Counted from the stretch's first letter, positions 28,262-35,679 are shown. The stretch is 48,935 nucleotides of DNA from Stagnimonas sp. (GCA_030652575.1 JAUSQI010000172.1:1-48935); one strand, 5' to 3'. Numbers and translations are program-made. The notes: generated from the sequence alone by a model not told the origin.

Positions 28262-28570
28262 TCAACCCAGTTTGGAAGGGTCGAAGTAGCTGCTCAGCTT
28301 CTGGGCGAGCATGAGGTCGCCTTCGAGCTGAAGCTTGCCGGTCATGAACGCGGTCATGCCGTTGAGTTCGCCCTTCATGAGTGCGACCAGATCATCGTCT
28401 TCCATCGTGATGCCGAGGTCGGCATTGGGGGCAACGCCTTCTGCGACGGTGGCCACACCGCCCTTGATGGTGACGTTGTGCGGCTGGCTGACGTTGAATT
28501 GGATCACGCAGTCCGAACCTTCGGAATAAGCCTGCGGGAGTTTCTTGATGAGTTCGACGGCTGCGGACAT
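28262..28570 (-). CDS. SCP2 sterol-binding domain protein
   Basis: A 102-residue single SCP2 domain from the ATG at 28570 (GGAGAG 6 nt upstream). It contains C-V-I-Q-F-N-V, A-D-L-G-I-T-M-E-D-D-D-L-V-A-L-M-K-G and the late helix G-K-L-Q-L-E-G-D-L-M-L-A-Q-K-L. SCP2 domains bind acyl-CoA, lipids or hydrophobic ligands in the cytoplasm; the bacterial role is poorly defined. It is similar to the UbiJ/UbiT N-terminal fold, but the small size and lack of ubi context argue against those. Confidence 0.88.
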   Translation of the reverse strand: MSAAVELIKKLPQAYSEGSDCVIQFNVSQPHNVTIKGGVATVAEGVAPNADLGITMEDDDLVALMKGELNGMTAFMTGKLQLEGDLMLAQKLSSYFDPSKLG

Positions 28571-28685
28571 TTTTCTCTCCAGAAAGACAACAAAAAAGGA
28601 GCCAGATGGTAACGACCCTCGCCTCACAGCGGCAAGCATTATCGGTATTTCCTTTGCGTGACAGACAAGCCCAATTACCGAGTGC

Positions 28686-29444
28686 TTACGGCGACGTGGC
28701 AAAGCCCTCGCGTGACCAGCCTTCAGCGGTAAACCGCAGCCACTCGATGCGCTCGGGTCGCCAGTCGGCCAGCACGATGCGTTCGTGCCTCACACCCTGC
28801 AAGATCAGCGAGTGCTCGGCAGGCCGATGCGTATGCCCGTGGATCATGCAAGTGACGTGATGGCGCTTAAAGGCATTGGCAATCGCAGCCGCGTTCACAT
28901 CCATGATGGACTCCGGCTTGTTGCGCTTGCCCTCGCGCAAGCCACCGGCAATGCGCCGACGGCGCGCTGCGGAGAGCCTCAGAAAAATCCACTGCGACAG
29001 GCGGTAGCGCGAAAACCGGCGCCAGCGCTGATAGCCGACATCGTCGGTGCAGAACTGGTCGCCATGCGCGAGCAGCGTCGCCACGCCACCCAGGGTCTCG
29101 ATGTGCTCATCCGGCAGGCGATGCGCGCCCGTCGCGCGCTCGAAGCCATCGCCCAGCATGAAGTCACGATTGCCGGTCTGATAGCGCACCTCGACGCCGC
29201 TGCGGGACAACCCAGCTAGTGCGGCGATCTCGCGCGGATAGTCCGCAAGCCCGAGGTCGTCGCCGACCCAGGACTCGAAGATGTCGCCGAGTAGAAACAC
29301 ACGTCGTGCACCACGCGCGGGCCCGGCACAGAAACGCAAAAAAGCCTCGTTCAAGAACGAGGCTTCTGGGACAACGCCCGTCTGCGGGATCGGCAGATGC
29401 AGATCTGCCAGCAGCAGGTCGGGACGGATGTCAGCCAATGACAT
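28686..29444 (-). CDS. lpxH: UDP-2,3-diacylglucosamine hydrolase
   Basis: A 252-residue calcineurin-like phosphoesterase. Metal-site motifs are L-A-D-L-H-L, L-G-D-I-F-E-S-W, G-N-R-D-F, L-L-A-H-G-D and H-G-H-T-H-R-P. It makes lipid X in lipid A synthesis at the inner-membrane surface. Relative to E. coli LpxH there are about 7 extra residues between A-D-L-H-L and F-L-R-F, and this stretch (E-A-S-F-L-N-E-A-F) is encoded by a perfect terminator hairpin. The ATG at 29444 starts 20 bp after the ppiA stop. The reading frame is open further upstream but the start chosen gives family length. Confidence 0.95.
   Translation of the reverse strand: MSLADIRPDLLLADLHLPIPQTGVVPEASFLNEAFLRFCAGPARGARRVFLLGDIFESWVGDDLGLADYPREIAALAGLSRSGVEVRYQTGNRDFMLGDGFERATGAHRLPDEHIETLGGVATLLAHGDQFCTDDVGYQRWRRFSRYRLSQWIFLRLSAARRRRIAGGLREGKRNKPESIMDVNAAAIANAFKRHHVTCMIHGHTHRPAEHSLILQGVRHERIVLADWRPERIEWLRFTAEGWSREGFATSP
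29338..29365 (-). terminator. Intrinsic terminator embedded in the 5' coding region of lpxH
   Basis: On the minus strand AAGCCTCGTTC-TTGAACGAGGCTT is a perfect 11-bp palindrome (core GCCTCGTTC/GAACGAGGC, 29344-29363), continued by six T (29338-29343). It lies 80-107 nt inside lpxH and about 100 nt beyond the ppiA stop, exactly where a ppiA terminator would be expected. The encoded peptide E-A-S-F-L-N-E-A-F-L looks like an insertion relative to E. coli LpxH. Confidence 0.75.
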
Positions 29445-29464
29445 GTCCGTCGCGTGCGCGCGGC

Positions 29465-30100
29465 TCAACCAATGATGGTGGCCTTGATGATGACGATCGG
29501 CGTCTTCGGCACATCCTGCGCGCCGGTGGGGGTGATGGCGATCTTGTCGACCACGTCCATGCCCTCGATCACCTTGCCGAACACGGCATAGCCCCACTGG
29601 CCACGCTCGCCAGCGTTCAAGAAGGCATTGTCCTTGTGGTTGATGAAGAACTGCGCGGTGGCCGAGTGCGGATCGTTGGTGCGGGCCATCGCCACGCTGC
29701 CACGCACGTTGGGCAGGCCGTTGCCGCCTTCGTTCTGGATCGGCGCGTTGGTGGGTTTCTCGCTGCGACCATCCTTGCCGTAGCCGCCGCCCTGCACCAT
29801 GAAATCCTTGATGACGCGGTGGAAGATCAAGCCGTCGTAATGACCCGCTTTGACGTAGGCGACGAAGTTGGCGACGGTCTTGGGCGCCTTCACGGCATCG
29901 AGTTCGAGGGTGATGTTGCCTTCGCTGGTTTCCAGCAGGACTTTGGGTGCGGTTTCGCTCATTTTTACGGTTTCGGTGGTGGGGGTTTTGGTGGATTTTT
30001 TCTTGTGCTGCTTCGGTGCATCCGCCGAAAAAACAGAGCCGGCAAATACGGTGCACAGCAGGCCGCAGAGCGGGGCAATGAACAGTCTGTTGAAGCGCAT
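29465..30100 (-). CDS. ppiA: Periplasmic cyclophilin-type peptidyl-prolyl isomerase
   Basis: A 211-residue cyclophilin with an N-terminal signal peptide (cleavage likely after S-V-F-S-A) and a Lys/Thr-rich linker (K-K-K-S-T-K-T-P-T-T-E-T) before the domain. Catalytic and binding motifs are F-H-R-V-I-K-D-F-M-V-Q-G-G, S-V-A-M-A-R and S-A-T-A-Q-F-F-I-N. The end V-P-K-T-P-I-V-I is standard. It speeds proline isomerisation during folding in the periplasm. It precedes lpxH by 20 bp, an order seen in other gammaproteobacteria (ppiB-lpxH), though there the cyclophilin is usually cytoplasmic. Confidence 0.93.
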   Translation of the reverse strand: MRFNRLFIAPLCGLLCTVFAGSVFSADAPKQHKKKSTKTPTTETVKMSETAPKVLLETSEGNITLELDAVKAPKTVANFVAYVKAGHYDGLIFHRVIKDFMVQGGGYGKDGRSEKPTNAPIQNEGGNGLPNVRGSVAMARTNDPHSATAQFFINHKDNAFLNAGERGQWGYAVFGKVIEGMDVVDKIAITPTGAQDVPKTPIVIIKATIIG

Positions 30101-30135
30101 GACTTGGATTTCGGCGGTGTATGAGGGGTGGGATT

Positions 30136-31155
30136 CTACGCGGCGAGCTGGGTTTCGCGGGTGACTTCCAGCAAGGCCTTTTCGAGCAGCGCCCAGTTCG
30201 CCCCTGGCTTGTGAACGCCTTCGGACATCACGCGACGAAACGCCCGCCCCCCCGGCTGGCCGCGATACAGACCCAGCATGTGGCGGGTGATGGCACTCAT
30301 CGGCACCCCACGCGATATGGCGTTCTCGATATAGGGCTGCATGCGGCGCAGCGCGGCCTCGCGGCTGCTGACAGGATTGGCGTCGCCGAACAGGGCGGCA
30401 TCGACACCGGCCAGAAACCAGGGGTTTTCATAGGGCTCGCGACCCAGCATCACGCCATCGACCTGCTGCAAATGCTGCGTGCATTCTTCAAGCGTCTTGA
30501 TGCCACCGTTGATGACGATGGTGAGTTTTGGAAACTCCTGCTTGAGCCGGTAGACATGCTCGTAGGTGAGCGGCGGCACCTCGCGGTTTTCCTTGGGACT
30601 CAGGCCTTTCAGCCAGGCCTTGCGGGCGTGGACGATGAATGTCGTGCAGCCCGCCGCCGCCACGGTTTCGACAAAGTGTTTCAGGTAGGGATAGTCATCG
30701 CTGTCGTCCACGCCGATGCGATGCTTCACCGTCACCGGCAGCCGCGTGGCACGCTGCATCGCCGCAACGGCCGTCGCCACAGTGGCGGGCTCGTTCATCA
30801 GGCAGGCGCCGAAGCGGCCGACCTGCACGCGGTCGGAAGGGCAACCGCAGTTGAGATTGACCTCGTCATAGCCGTATTGCTCAGCCATCGCGGCACAGCG
30901 GGCGAGGGCATCGGGTTCGCAGCCGCCCAGTTGCAGCGCAACGGGATGCTCGGCGGCGTCGAACGCCAGATGGCGATCGGCATCGCCGTGAATCAGCGCA
31001 CCCGTGGTGATCATCTCGCTGTAGAGCCGCGCATGGCGGCTTAAGCCGCGCCAGAAAAACCGGCAATGACGGTCAGACCAATCCATGCAGGGCGCAGTGC
31101 TGAAGCGCCAGGGTGACAGGGTGTTTGCAGCAACAGGGGCAGGCGAGATCAGCAA
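30136..31155 (-). CDS. dusA: tRNA-dihydrouridine(20/20a) synthase
   Basis: A flavin enzyme of about 339 residues. F-S-T-A-P-C-M-D-W-S-D opens the TIM barrel, Y-S-E-M-I-T-T-G-A near residue 48, N-L-N-C-G-C-P-S near 103 (catalytic Cys) and H-A-R-K-A-W-L-K-G-L-S-P-K-E-N-R near 178 identify DusA. It reduces U20/U20a in tRNA. No ATG precedes the conserved F-S-T-A-P core: the only ATG (in C-M-D-W) would remove it. The start is therefore set at TTG (31155), and the true N-terminus is uncertain. It begins 16 bp after the transglutaminase-like gene. Confidence 0.9.
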   Translation of the reverse strand: MLISPAPVAANTLSPWRFSTAPCMDWSDRHCRFFWRGLSRHARLYSEMITTGALIHGDADRHLAFDAAEHPVALQLGGCEPDALARCAAMAEQYGYDEVNLNCGCPSDRVQVGRFGACLMNEPATVATAVAAMQRATRLPVTVKHRIGVDDSDDYPYLKHFVETVAAAGCTTFIVHARKAWLKGLSPKENREVPPLTYEHVYRLKQEFPKLTIVINGGIKTLEECTQHLQQVDGVMLGREPYENPWFLAGVDAALFGDANPVSSREAALRRMQPYIENAISRGVPMSAITRHMLGLYRGQPGGRAFRRVMSEGVHKPGANWALLEKALLEVTRETQLAA

Positions 31156-31171
31156 GCAGGGGCGCGACGAA

Positions 31172-32104
31172 TTAACGGAATGCCTGATTGTCCCGCGTTA
31201 CGCCGCTGAAGTCTGCGCCATTGGTCTGGCCGCCCGGCAGATGCAGGGTTTCCCAGCTCATGCCGTCGAGTGAAGGGATGGCGGCAGAGTTGACCTCGTC
31301 GGTCCAGACTTGAAACTTCTTGAGATTGGCAACGCCGTAGCTGGTGGTGATGGCGCAATCGGCAGCATCGCGGCCTCGCCCGAGCAGGATCCAGCCGATG
31401 CGAGGCTCGTTGTGGCGCGCATCCCACAGATGCCAGCGGCCGCCCAAATAAACCTCGAAGCAGGCTGAAAAATCCATCGGCGCCGGATTGATCGGGATGC
31501 CGATGTCGCCGAGATAGCCGGTGGCATAACGCGTCGGGATGTTGAGCGCGCGCAGGAAGGTGATGGCCAGGTGGTTCAGGTCGCGGCAGACGCCGACCCG
31601 CTCGTTGAAAGTCTCCAACGCGGTGCGCGTGTTGCGGGCATACGCATAGCCGAAAGTGATGTTGGACTTGACCCAGTTGCACACCGACCGGACGCGGGAC
31701 CAGCCCAGCGGTGTTTGCCCGAACATCTGCCATGCCGTTTGCGAGAGGCTGTCCACTTCGCAGTAGCGGCTGGGCAGCAGAAACTCCAGGCACTCACCGG
31801 GCAACTCATCCAGAGCGTGCTGATAGGCGTCGAAGGGCTCGGTCAGGTGTTCGCCACTGTCGGCAATCACGAAGTCGTTGTACAGACGCAGCTCACCCGC
31901 TGGCGCGGAGATGCGTGCCCTGACGTTATCCATGTGGTCGCGAAAATAGCCCACGTCGAAAACGCGCTTGCCGTTCGCATAGGCCCGCAGCAAATCGGGC
32001 CGAAGCAGCGCCTCGCGACGCTCGGGAACCACGTTGAGCAGTGTCGTTACGACGGTGGGGTTGGGCAGATCGAAAATGATTTCGTAGCCGGCGCGAATGA
32101 GCAT
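31172..32104 (-). CDS. Transglutaminase-like cysteine protease-fold protein
   Basis: A 310-residue protein with an N-terminal beta-rich region and a C-terminal transglutaminase-like core. The triad is visible as Cys in G-V-C-R-D-L-N-H-L-A, His in R-W-H-L-W-D-A-R-H and the following Asp; T-R-Y-A-T-G-Y-L-G-D lies between them. Such proteins are probable peptidases or amide-modifying enzymes and are often near circularly permuted ATP-grasp genes, which are absent here. ATG at 32104 is preferred over a TTG two codons earlier. Probably co-transcribed with dusA. Confidence 0.85.
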   Translation of the reverse strand: MLIRAGYEIIFDLPNPTVVTTLLNVVPERREALLRPDLLRAYANGKRVFDVGYFRDHMDNVRARISAPAGELRLYNDFVIADSGEHLTEPFDAYQHALDELPGECLEFLLPSRYCEVDSLSQTAWQMFGQTPLGWSRVRSVCNWVKSNITFGYAYARNTRTALETFNERVGVCRDLNHLAITFLRALNIPTRYATGYLGDIGIPINPAPMDFSACFEVYLGGRWHLWDARHNEPRIGWILLGRGRDAADCAITTSYGVANLKKFQVWTDEVNSAAIPSLDGMSWETLHLPGGQTNGADFSGVTRDNQAFR

Positions 32105-32187
32105 GGACAAGTTTCCGAGACAGGAGTGGATTTTTCCCAGCAGCTTGGCGATGTGGCCTGTCCCCGTCCTGAATGTTCTGTGTTGTT

Positions 32188-32760
32188 TCAGTACTCGCCG
32201 AATTCGGCGAGCCAGTCGGCGGCATCCCGCTCGAAATGCGCCACGGGTCCTGAAGCGCCATAGGCCGCGTACATCGGGTGGTTCAAAACCCGCTCGCCAT
32301 TGCGGTGCAGGCCGGATTTAAGCAGGACTTTCTGCGAATCGTGGTTGCGCAGGTCGGCATTTGCCGTTAGCCGCGGGATATCCAGCGCGGAAAAGCCATA
32401 GCGCAGCAGGGCGATCGTCATCTCGGTCGCATAGCCCTTGCCCCAATCGGCCTCGAACAGCCGGTAGCCGACCTGGATCATGTCTTCGCCCATCACCTGA
32501 TTGAGCAGATGGAAGCCGATGCAGCGACCACTCGCCCGCTCACAGGTGGCCCAGACGCCGAGGCCCGGATGTTCTTCGTAATAGCCAAGGATGCGGCCTT
32601 GCAGGTTGGCGCGACTGGCCTCGGCGGTCATCGGCCCGCCGAGGTAGCGCATCACGGCGGGATCGCTGTTGAGACGAAGCAGCAGCGCTTCATCATCGAG
32701 AGTGAACCGGCGCAGTTTCAACCGCGCCGATTCGAGTCCATCGAGGCCGGCGTCTTTCAC
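32188..32760 (-). CDS. GNAT acetyltransferase, RimJ/RimL-like
   Basis: A 190-residue N-acetyltransferase. The start R-L-K-L-R-R-F-T-L-D-D, P-A-V-M-R-Y-L-G-G-P-M-T near 30, I-Q-V-G-Y-R-L and the acetyl-CoA loop W-G-K-G-Y-A-T-E near 110 followed by N-x-x-S-Q-K-V-L-like N-H-D-S-Q-K-V-L-L-K-S-G-L are typical. Substrate is unknown. The GTG at 32760 overlaps the SDR stop by 4 bp, giving a normal start just before the domain. Confidence 0.87.
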   Translation of the reverse strand: MKDAGLDGLESARLKLRRFTLDDEALLLRLNSDPAVMRYLGGPMTAEASRANLQGRILGYYEEHPGLGVWATCERASGRCIGFHLLNQVMGEDMIQVGYRLFEADWGKGYATEMTIALLRYGFSALDIPRLTANADLRNHDSQKVLLKSGLHRNGERVLNHPMYAAYGASGPVAHFERDAADWLAEFGEY

Positions 32761-33533
32761 AAGCCACCGGCACCGATCAAGCCACCATCGACCGTCAGCG
32801 TGGTGGCGGTGACGTAGCTCGCCGCATCCGAAACCAGATACAGAATCGCCGGTGCGATCTCGGCCGGCTGCGCCACGCGGGCGAGTGGAATGCTTTGCAG
32901 CGCGACTTTCAGGATCTGCTCGTTCTGGGTGAGTGCGGAGGCGAACTTGGTTTCGGTCAGGCCCGGCAGCACCGCGTTGACGCGGATTTTCCACGGCGCG
33001 CACTCCTTCGCAAAGGCCTGCGTCATGTTGATGACCGCCGCCTTGCTGATCGAATAGATGCCCTGGAACATGCCCGGTTTCACGCCGTTGATGGAGGCGA
33101 TGTTGACGATCGCACCGCCGCCGCCTTTCTTCATCAGCTTGGCCGCCAGCGAGGCCAGCTCGAAGTAGCCCTTGATGTTGACCTGCAAGGTCTTGTCGAT
33201 CATCCCGACGTCGGTGTCGGTGATGTGGCCGAAATAAGGGTTGGTGGCGGCGTTGTTGACGAGGATGTCGAGCTTGCCGAAGCGCTGCTCGATTTCAGTC
33301 ATCAAGTTCTTCAGTGCAGCCGACTCGCCCTGGTGTGCGGCAATTGCCGTGGCCTTGCCGCCGGTGGCTTCGATTGAAGCAGCAACGCGATCAAGATCTT
33401 CCTGCTTGCGGGACGAGATCACCACATGCGCGCCCTGCTCGGCGAGCAGGCGGGCCGTGGCTTCGCCGATGCCGCGCGAGGCGCCGGTGATGAGGGCAAC
33501 TTTGCCGGTGAGGTCGAATAGTTTTGTGGGCAC
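32757..33533 (-). CDS. Short-chain dehydrogenase/reductase, FabG-like
   Basis: A 258-residue classical SDR: T-G-A-S-R-G-I-G near residue 14, N-N-A-A-T-N near 90, I-A-S-I-N-G (catalytic Ser) and Y-S-I-S-K (catalytic Tyr/Lys) near 160, and the C-terminal T-L-T-V-D-G-G. The GTG at 33533 has AAGGAG 7 nt upstream. The next gene upstream is a phosphotransferase of the acyl-CoA-dehydrogenase-associated type, so the substrate may be a hydroxyacyl compound (inference). Confidence 0.9.
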   Translation of the reverse strand: MPTKLFDLTGKVALITGASRGIGEATARLLAEQGAHVVISSRKQEDLDRVAASIEATGGKATAIAAHQGESAALKNLMTEIEQRFGKLDILVNNAATNPYFGHITDTDVGMIDKTLQVNIKGYFELASLAAKLMKKGGGGAIVNIASINGVKPGMFQGIYSISKAAVINMTQAFAKECAPWKIRVNAVLPGLTETKFASALTQNEQILKVALQSIPLARVAQPAEIAPAILYLVSDAASYVTATTLTVDGGLIGAGGL

Positions 33534-33562
33534 AGCGTTCTCCTTGACGAGAATGAACGAGA

Positions 33563-34636
33563 TCAGTTTTTTGATTTGGCGATGACTTTTTCGGCCACCT
33601 GCGACAACACGGTGACAAACATGCCGAACATCTGCACGCGCGGATTTTTGGTTTGTCCCATCTTCCAGCGGTAATAGATCTGCTGGGCGATGACCCCGAG
33701 GCGGAACAAGCCGAAGACATAGTAGTAGTCGGCATTCCTGACCTCGATGCCGGTTTTCTTCGAGTAGTACTCGACGATCTCGGCACGCGTCATCATCCCC
33801 GGCAGCTGGCTGGGCTGCATGCGCAGGCTCTGCATGCGCGGCTCGTCGCCAGGCTCCACCCAGTAGGCGAGCGATGAGCCGAGATCCATCAAGGGGTCGC
33901 CGAGTGTGGCCATCTCCCAGTCCAGCACGCCGATCAGGGTCATGTTGTCGGCGGGCGAGAGCACTACGTTGTCGAAACGGTAGTCGTTGTGGATCAGTGC
34001 CGAGCGTGGGCAGTCGGCCGGCTGATTGGCCTTGAGCCAGGCGATCACTTCTTCGCAGCGCGGCACGTCGTCGGTCCAGGCTTTCTCGAAGCGGTCGCAC
34101 CAGCCCTTGATCTGGCGCGCGACGTAGCCCTCGGGTTTGCCCAGGTCATCCAGGCCTGCTGCCTTGTAATCGAGCAGGTGCAGCTTGATCTGGGTGTCGA
34201 ACAGGTTGTGGCAAAGCTGCCGCGCCTCGTCGGGCGAATAGACCAGGCCCTTGGGCGGGTCACGACGGACGATGACGCCGGTGAGCTTTTCCATCACGTA
34301 GAAGGGGCTGCCGATCAGCGACTCGTCTTCGGTGTAGGCCAGCGGCGTGGGGCAGGGGAAGTGCGGCCTGAGCCGCTGCATGATGCGGAACTCGCGGCCC
34401 ATGTCGTGCGCGGACTTGGCCTTGGTGCCCGACGGCGGCCGACGCAGAATCATCTCGCGGTCGCCGACGGTCAGCAGATAGGTGAGATTGGAGGCCCCGC
34501 CCGAAAACTGCTTGAGCGTTACCGGCCCATCGGGCAGATCGCTGATCTGCGATTTGAGAAAAGGCAGGATCAGCGATGGGTCAAAAGCGTTTTCATCACG
34601 CACGGCACCGGGTGTGTCCAGCAATGCTGCGGTCAT
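33563..34636 (-). CDS. Aminoglycoside phosphotransferase-fold kinase, ACAD10/11-like
   Basis: A 357-residue APH-fold kinase. F-S-G-G-A-S-N-L-T-Y near residue 44 is the nucleotide loop, L-R-R-P-P-S-G near 64 the conserved turn, L-I-H-N-D-Y-R-F-D-N-V near 214 the catalytic loop, and V-L-D-W-E-M-A-T-L-G-D-P the metal-binding segment. This type is found with acyl-CoA dehydrogenases and may phosphorylate hydroxyacyl-CoA intermediates, as proposed for human ACAD10/11. SD AGAAGGA lies directly before ATG and is flanked by a 5' UTR hairpin. It leads the APH-SDR-GNAT unit. Confidence 0.88.
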   Translation of the reverse strand: MTAALLDTPGAVRDENAFDPSLILPFLKSQISDLPDGPVTLKQFSGGASNLTYLLTVGDREMILRRPPSGTKAKSAHDMGREFRIMQRLRPHFPCPTPLAYTEDESLIGSPFYVMEKLTGVIVRRDPPKGLVYSPDEARQLCHNLFDTQIKLHLLDYKAAGLDDLGKPEGYVARQIKGWCDRFEKAWTDDVPRCEEVIAWLKANQPADCPRSALIHNDYRFDNVVLSPADNMTLIGVLDWEMATLGDPLMDLGSSLAYWVEPGDEPRMQSLRMQPSQLPGMMTRAEIVEYYSKKTGIEVRNADYYYVFGLFRLGVIAQQIYYRWKMGQTKNPRVQMFGMFVTVLSQVAEKVIAKSKN

Positions 34637-34643
34637 TCCTTCT

Positions 34644-34670
34644 CCTCAACTGGGGTTTTTCTTGTTGAGG
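34644..34670 (-). promoter_or_regulatory. 5' UTR hairpin abutting the ribosome site of the APH-fold gene
   Basis: CCTCAAC and GTTGAGG (34644-34650, 34664-34670) form a perfect 7-bp stem with a 13-nt loop. On the minus strand the stem ends exactly where the ribosome site AGAAGGA (34637-34643) begins. It might affect translation initiation or be a regulator site; there is no direct evidence. Confidence 0.35.
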
Positions 34671-34716
34671 GATTCTAGGGTGTGTTCGCGCTCAAATGAG
34701 TGTCGAATCTCAGGCC

Positions 34717-34753
34717 AAAAAAAGGCCGCCGTGCTGTGTGCAGCGCGGCGGCC
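34717..34753 (-). terminator. Intrinsic terminator
   Basis: On the minus strand GGCCGCCG (34753-34746) pairs with CGGCGGCC (34731-34724), followed by seven T (34723-34717). The stem is strong and the T-run clean. It ends transcription coming from the hypothetical gene at 34936-35364, about 180 nt downstream of its stop, and insulates the APH-fold gene. Confidence 0.85.
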
Positions 34754-34935
34754 AAGTACGGGTAGATCTTGCGGGCTCCCTTTAGCCTCAAGACCGCGGT
34801 TCAACCCGGCAGAACATCATTGCCGGGCATTCCGCCCTCCCCATGGGGATCAGTGCGTCACCCCAAGATTTTTGGTGCTCTGCAAAAGCAGCATGGGCAC
34901 CAGCAGCGATTGAAAAACATGGGTCGGCGGGACGA
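34717..34935 (-). ncRNA. Structured 3' region or possible small RNA
   Basis: The ~220 nt between the gene at 34936 and the terminator contain several hairpins on the minus strand: TCCCCATGGGGA, CCCGGCA/TGCCGGG (34805-34811, 34821-34827), and TCTTG-A-GGCT...AGCC-CG-CAAGA. They run straight into the intrinsic terminator. This would suit a 3' UTR-derived small RNA. No known RNA family was recognised; I compared it mentally with 6S, SRP, RNase P and tmRNA signatures without a match. No coding sequence is evident here. Confidence 0.25.
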
Positions 34936-35364
34936 TCAGGCGGCCAGCGCCGGCTCGAACCCCGGCGTCAGCAGCATGCTTGCGGCACCCGTGGTCGAAA
35001 CCGAAACCGAGTCGAAGCCCGCCGCCAGCAGGGCGGAGGCGGCCTGCACTCGTGCTGCCACAGGGGCAGGGCGCAACATCAGCGCCGCCAAGGTATCCAG
35101 CCAGGCATCTGCGGACTGGCGCAGGTCGATGCGACCGCGCGCATCGAGCACGGGCGAGCGGCCGATCCAGCTGACGGTGATGGCACTGCCTGCCACGTTG
35201 ACGCGCATCTCGATGGTCGGCAGGCGGTAATCCCGCGAGCCGCTGGCGTGGATCACTGCGGTGCCGTGCAGTTTCTGGATGGCGGCATCCAGCTCCGCCC
35301 AGAAGACATTCGTGCGCAGGTTGTTGACGATCAAGGTCGTCTGGGCCAGCGTGATGGTGTTCAT
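34936..35364 (-). CDS. Hypothetical protein
   Basis: A 142-residue protein I do not recognise. ATG at 35364 has GGAGA 8 nt upstream. There is no signal peptide or membrane helix. The N-terminal half is alternating beta-like (T-I-T-L-A-Q-T-T-L-I-V-N-N-L, P-T-I-E-M-R-V-N-V-A-G-S-A-I-T-V-S-W), followed by a helical Ala/Leu-rich stretch (A-D-A-W-L-D-T-L-A-A-L-M-L). It is monocistronic, with a strong terminator downstream and an 11-bp-periodic repeat array 86 bp upstream of its start, suggesting a regulated gene. Confidence 0.65.
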   Translation of the reverse strand: MNTITLAQTTLIVNNLRTNVFWAELDAAIQKLHGTAVIHASGSRDYRLPTIEMRVNVAGSAITVSWIGRSPVLDARGRIDLRQSADAWLDTLAALMLRPAPVAARVQAASALLAAGFDSVSVSTTGAASMLLTPGFEPALAA

Positions 35365-35449
35365 TTCGGGTCTCCAAATGCTCGCCTGGGATGGCGATGT
35401 GTGTCGGCCGGTGATCCGGTCTGGACGCATCATCGACATCACGGCATGC

Positions 35450-35493
35450 AAAAGCCTGAGAGAAGCCGGAAAGATTCCTGAAGTTTTCCTGAA
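35450..35493 (-). promoter_or_regulatory. Four direct half-sites at 11-bp spacing (OmpR-family-type operator)
   Basis: On the minus strand four consecutive 11-mers read TTCAGGAAAAC, TTCAGGAATCT, TTCCGGCTTCT and CTCAGGCTTTT, i.e. YTCMGG every 11 bp with no gaps. Direct repeats with 11-bp phasing are the usual binding pattern of OmpR/PhoB-family regulators (compare PmrA/QseB CTTAA-N6-CTTAA). The array ends 86 bp upstream of the hypothetical gene start at 35364. The regulator is unknown and not in this window. Confidence 0.5.
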
Positions 35494-35630
35494 CTAAAAT
35501 AATTCAATAAAAATAATGAGTTGAAGATGAATTTTGCTGAGGAAGCCAGTGTTTTTCCACCATCTCCAAGACTCGGGTCTATGTAACTCCGCTGGATTTC
35601 AGGGGTTGACCGTCATTTCGCCTCGGCCAT

Positions 35631-35656
35631 AAAAAACCCGGCAAGTGCCGGGCTTT
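35631..35656 (-). terminator. Intrinsic terminator after the 35680-36612 gene
   Basis: CCCGGCA (35637-35643) and TGCCGGG (35646-35652) form a compact stem. On the minus strand it is followed by six T (35636-35631), 24 bp after the stop of the membrane-anchored gene. On the plus strand only three T follow, so it acts mainly on minus transcripts. Confidence 0.85.
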
Positions 35657-35679
35657 CAAACAGCGCGAAGCGGTGGGCG

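Larger units (their letters stand above)
35365..35679. other. 315-bp gene-free region with operator array and AT-rich patch
   Basis: No convincing gene lies here; the longest candidate is a 19-codon plus-strand frame from 35527. The part next to 35364 should be the promoter region of the hypothetical gene. It holds the 11-bp repeat array (35450-35493), then an AT-rich patch at about 35494-35530 (runs such as TAAAATAATTCAATAAAAAT), unusual in this GC-rich DNA, and finally the terminator of the gene ending at 35680. Confidence 0.6.

Noticed and set aside
29445-30056. Upstream extension of the lpxH frame through ppiA
   Set aside because: The extension is antiparallel-frame translation of ppiA with no motif; starting at 29444 gives normal LpxH length.
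35527-35586. 19-codon plus-strand frame in the AT-rich gap
   Set aside because: Too short, weak ribosome site and no supporting context.
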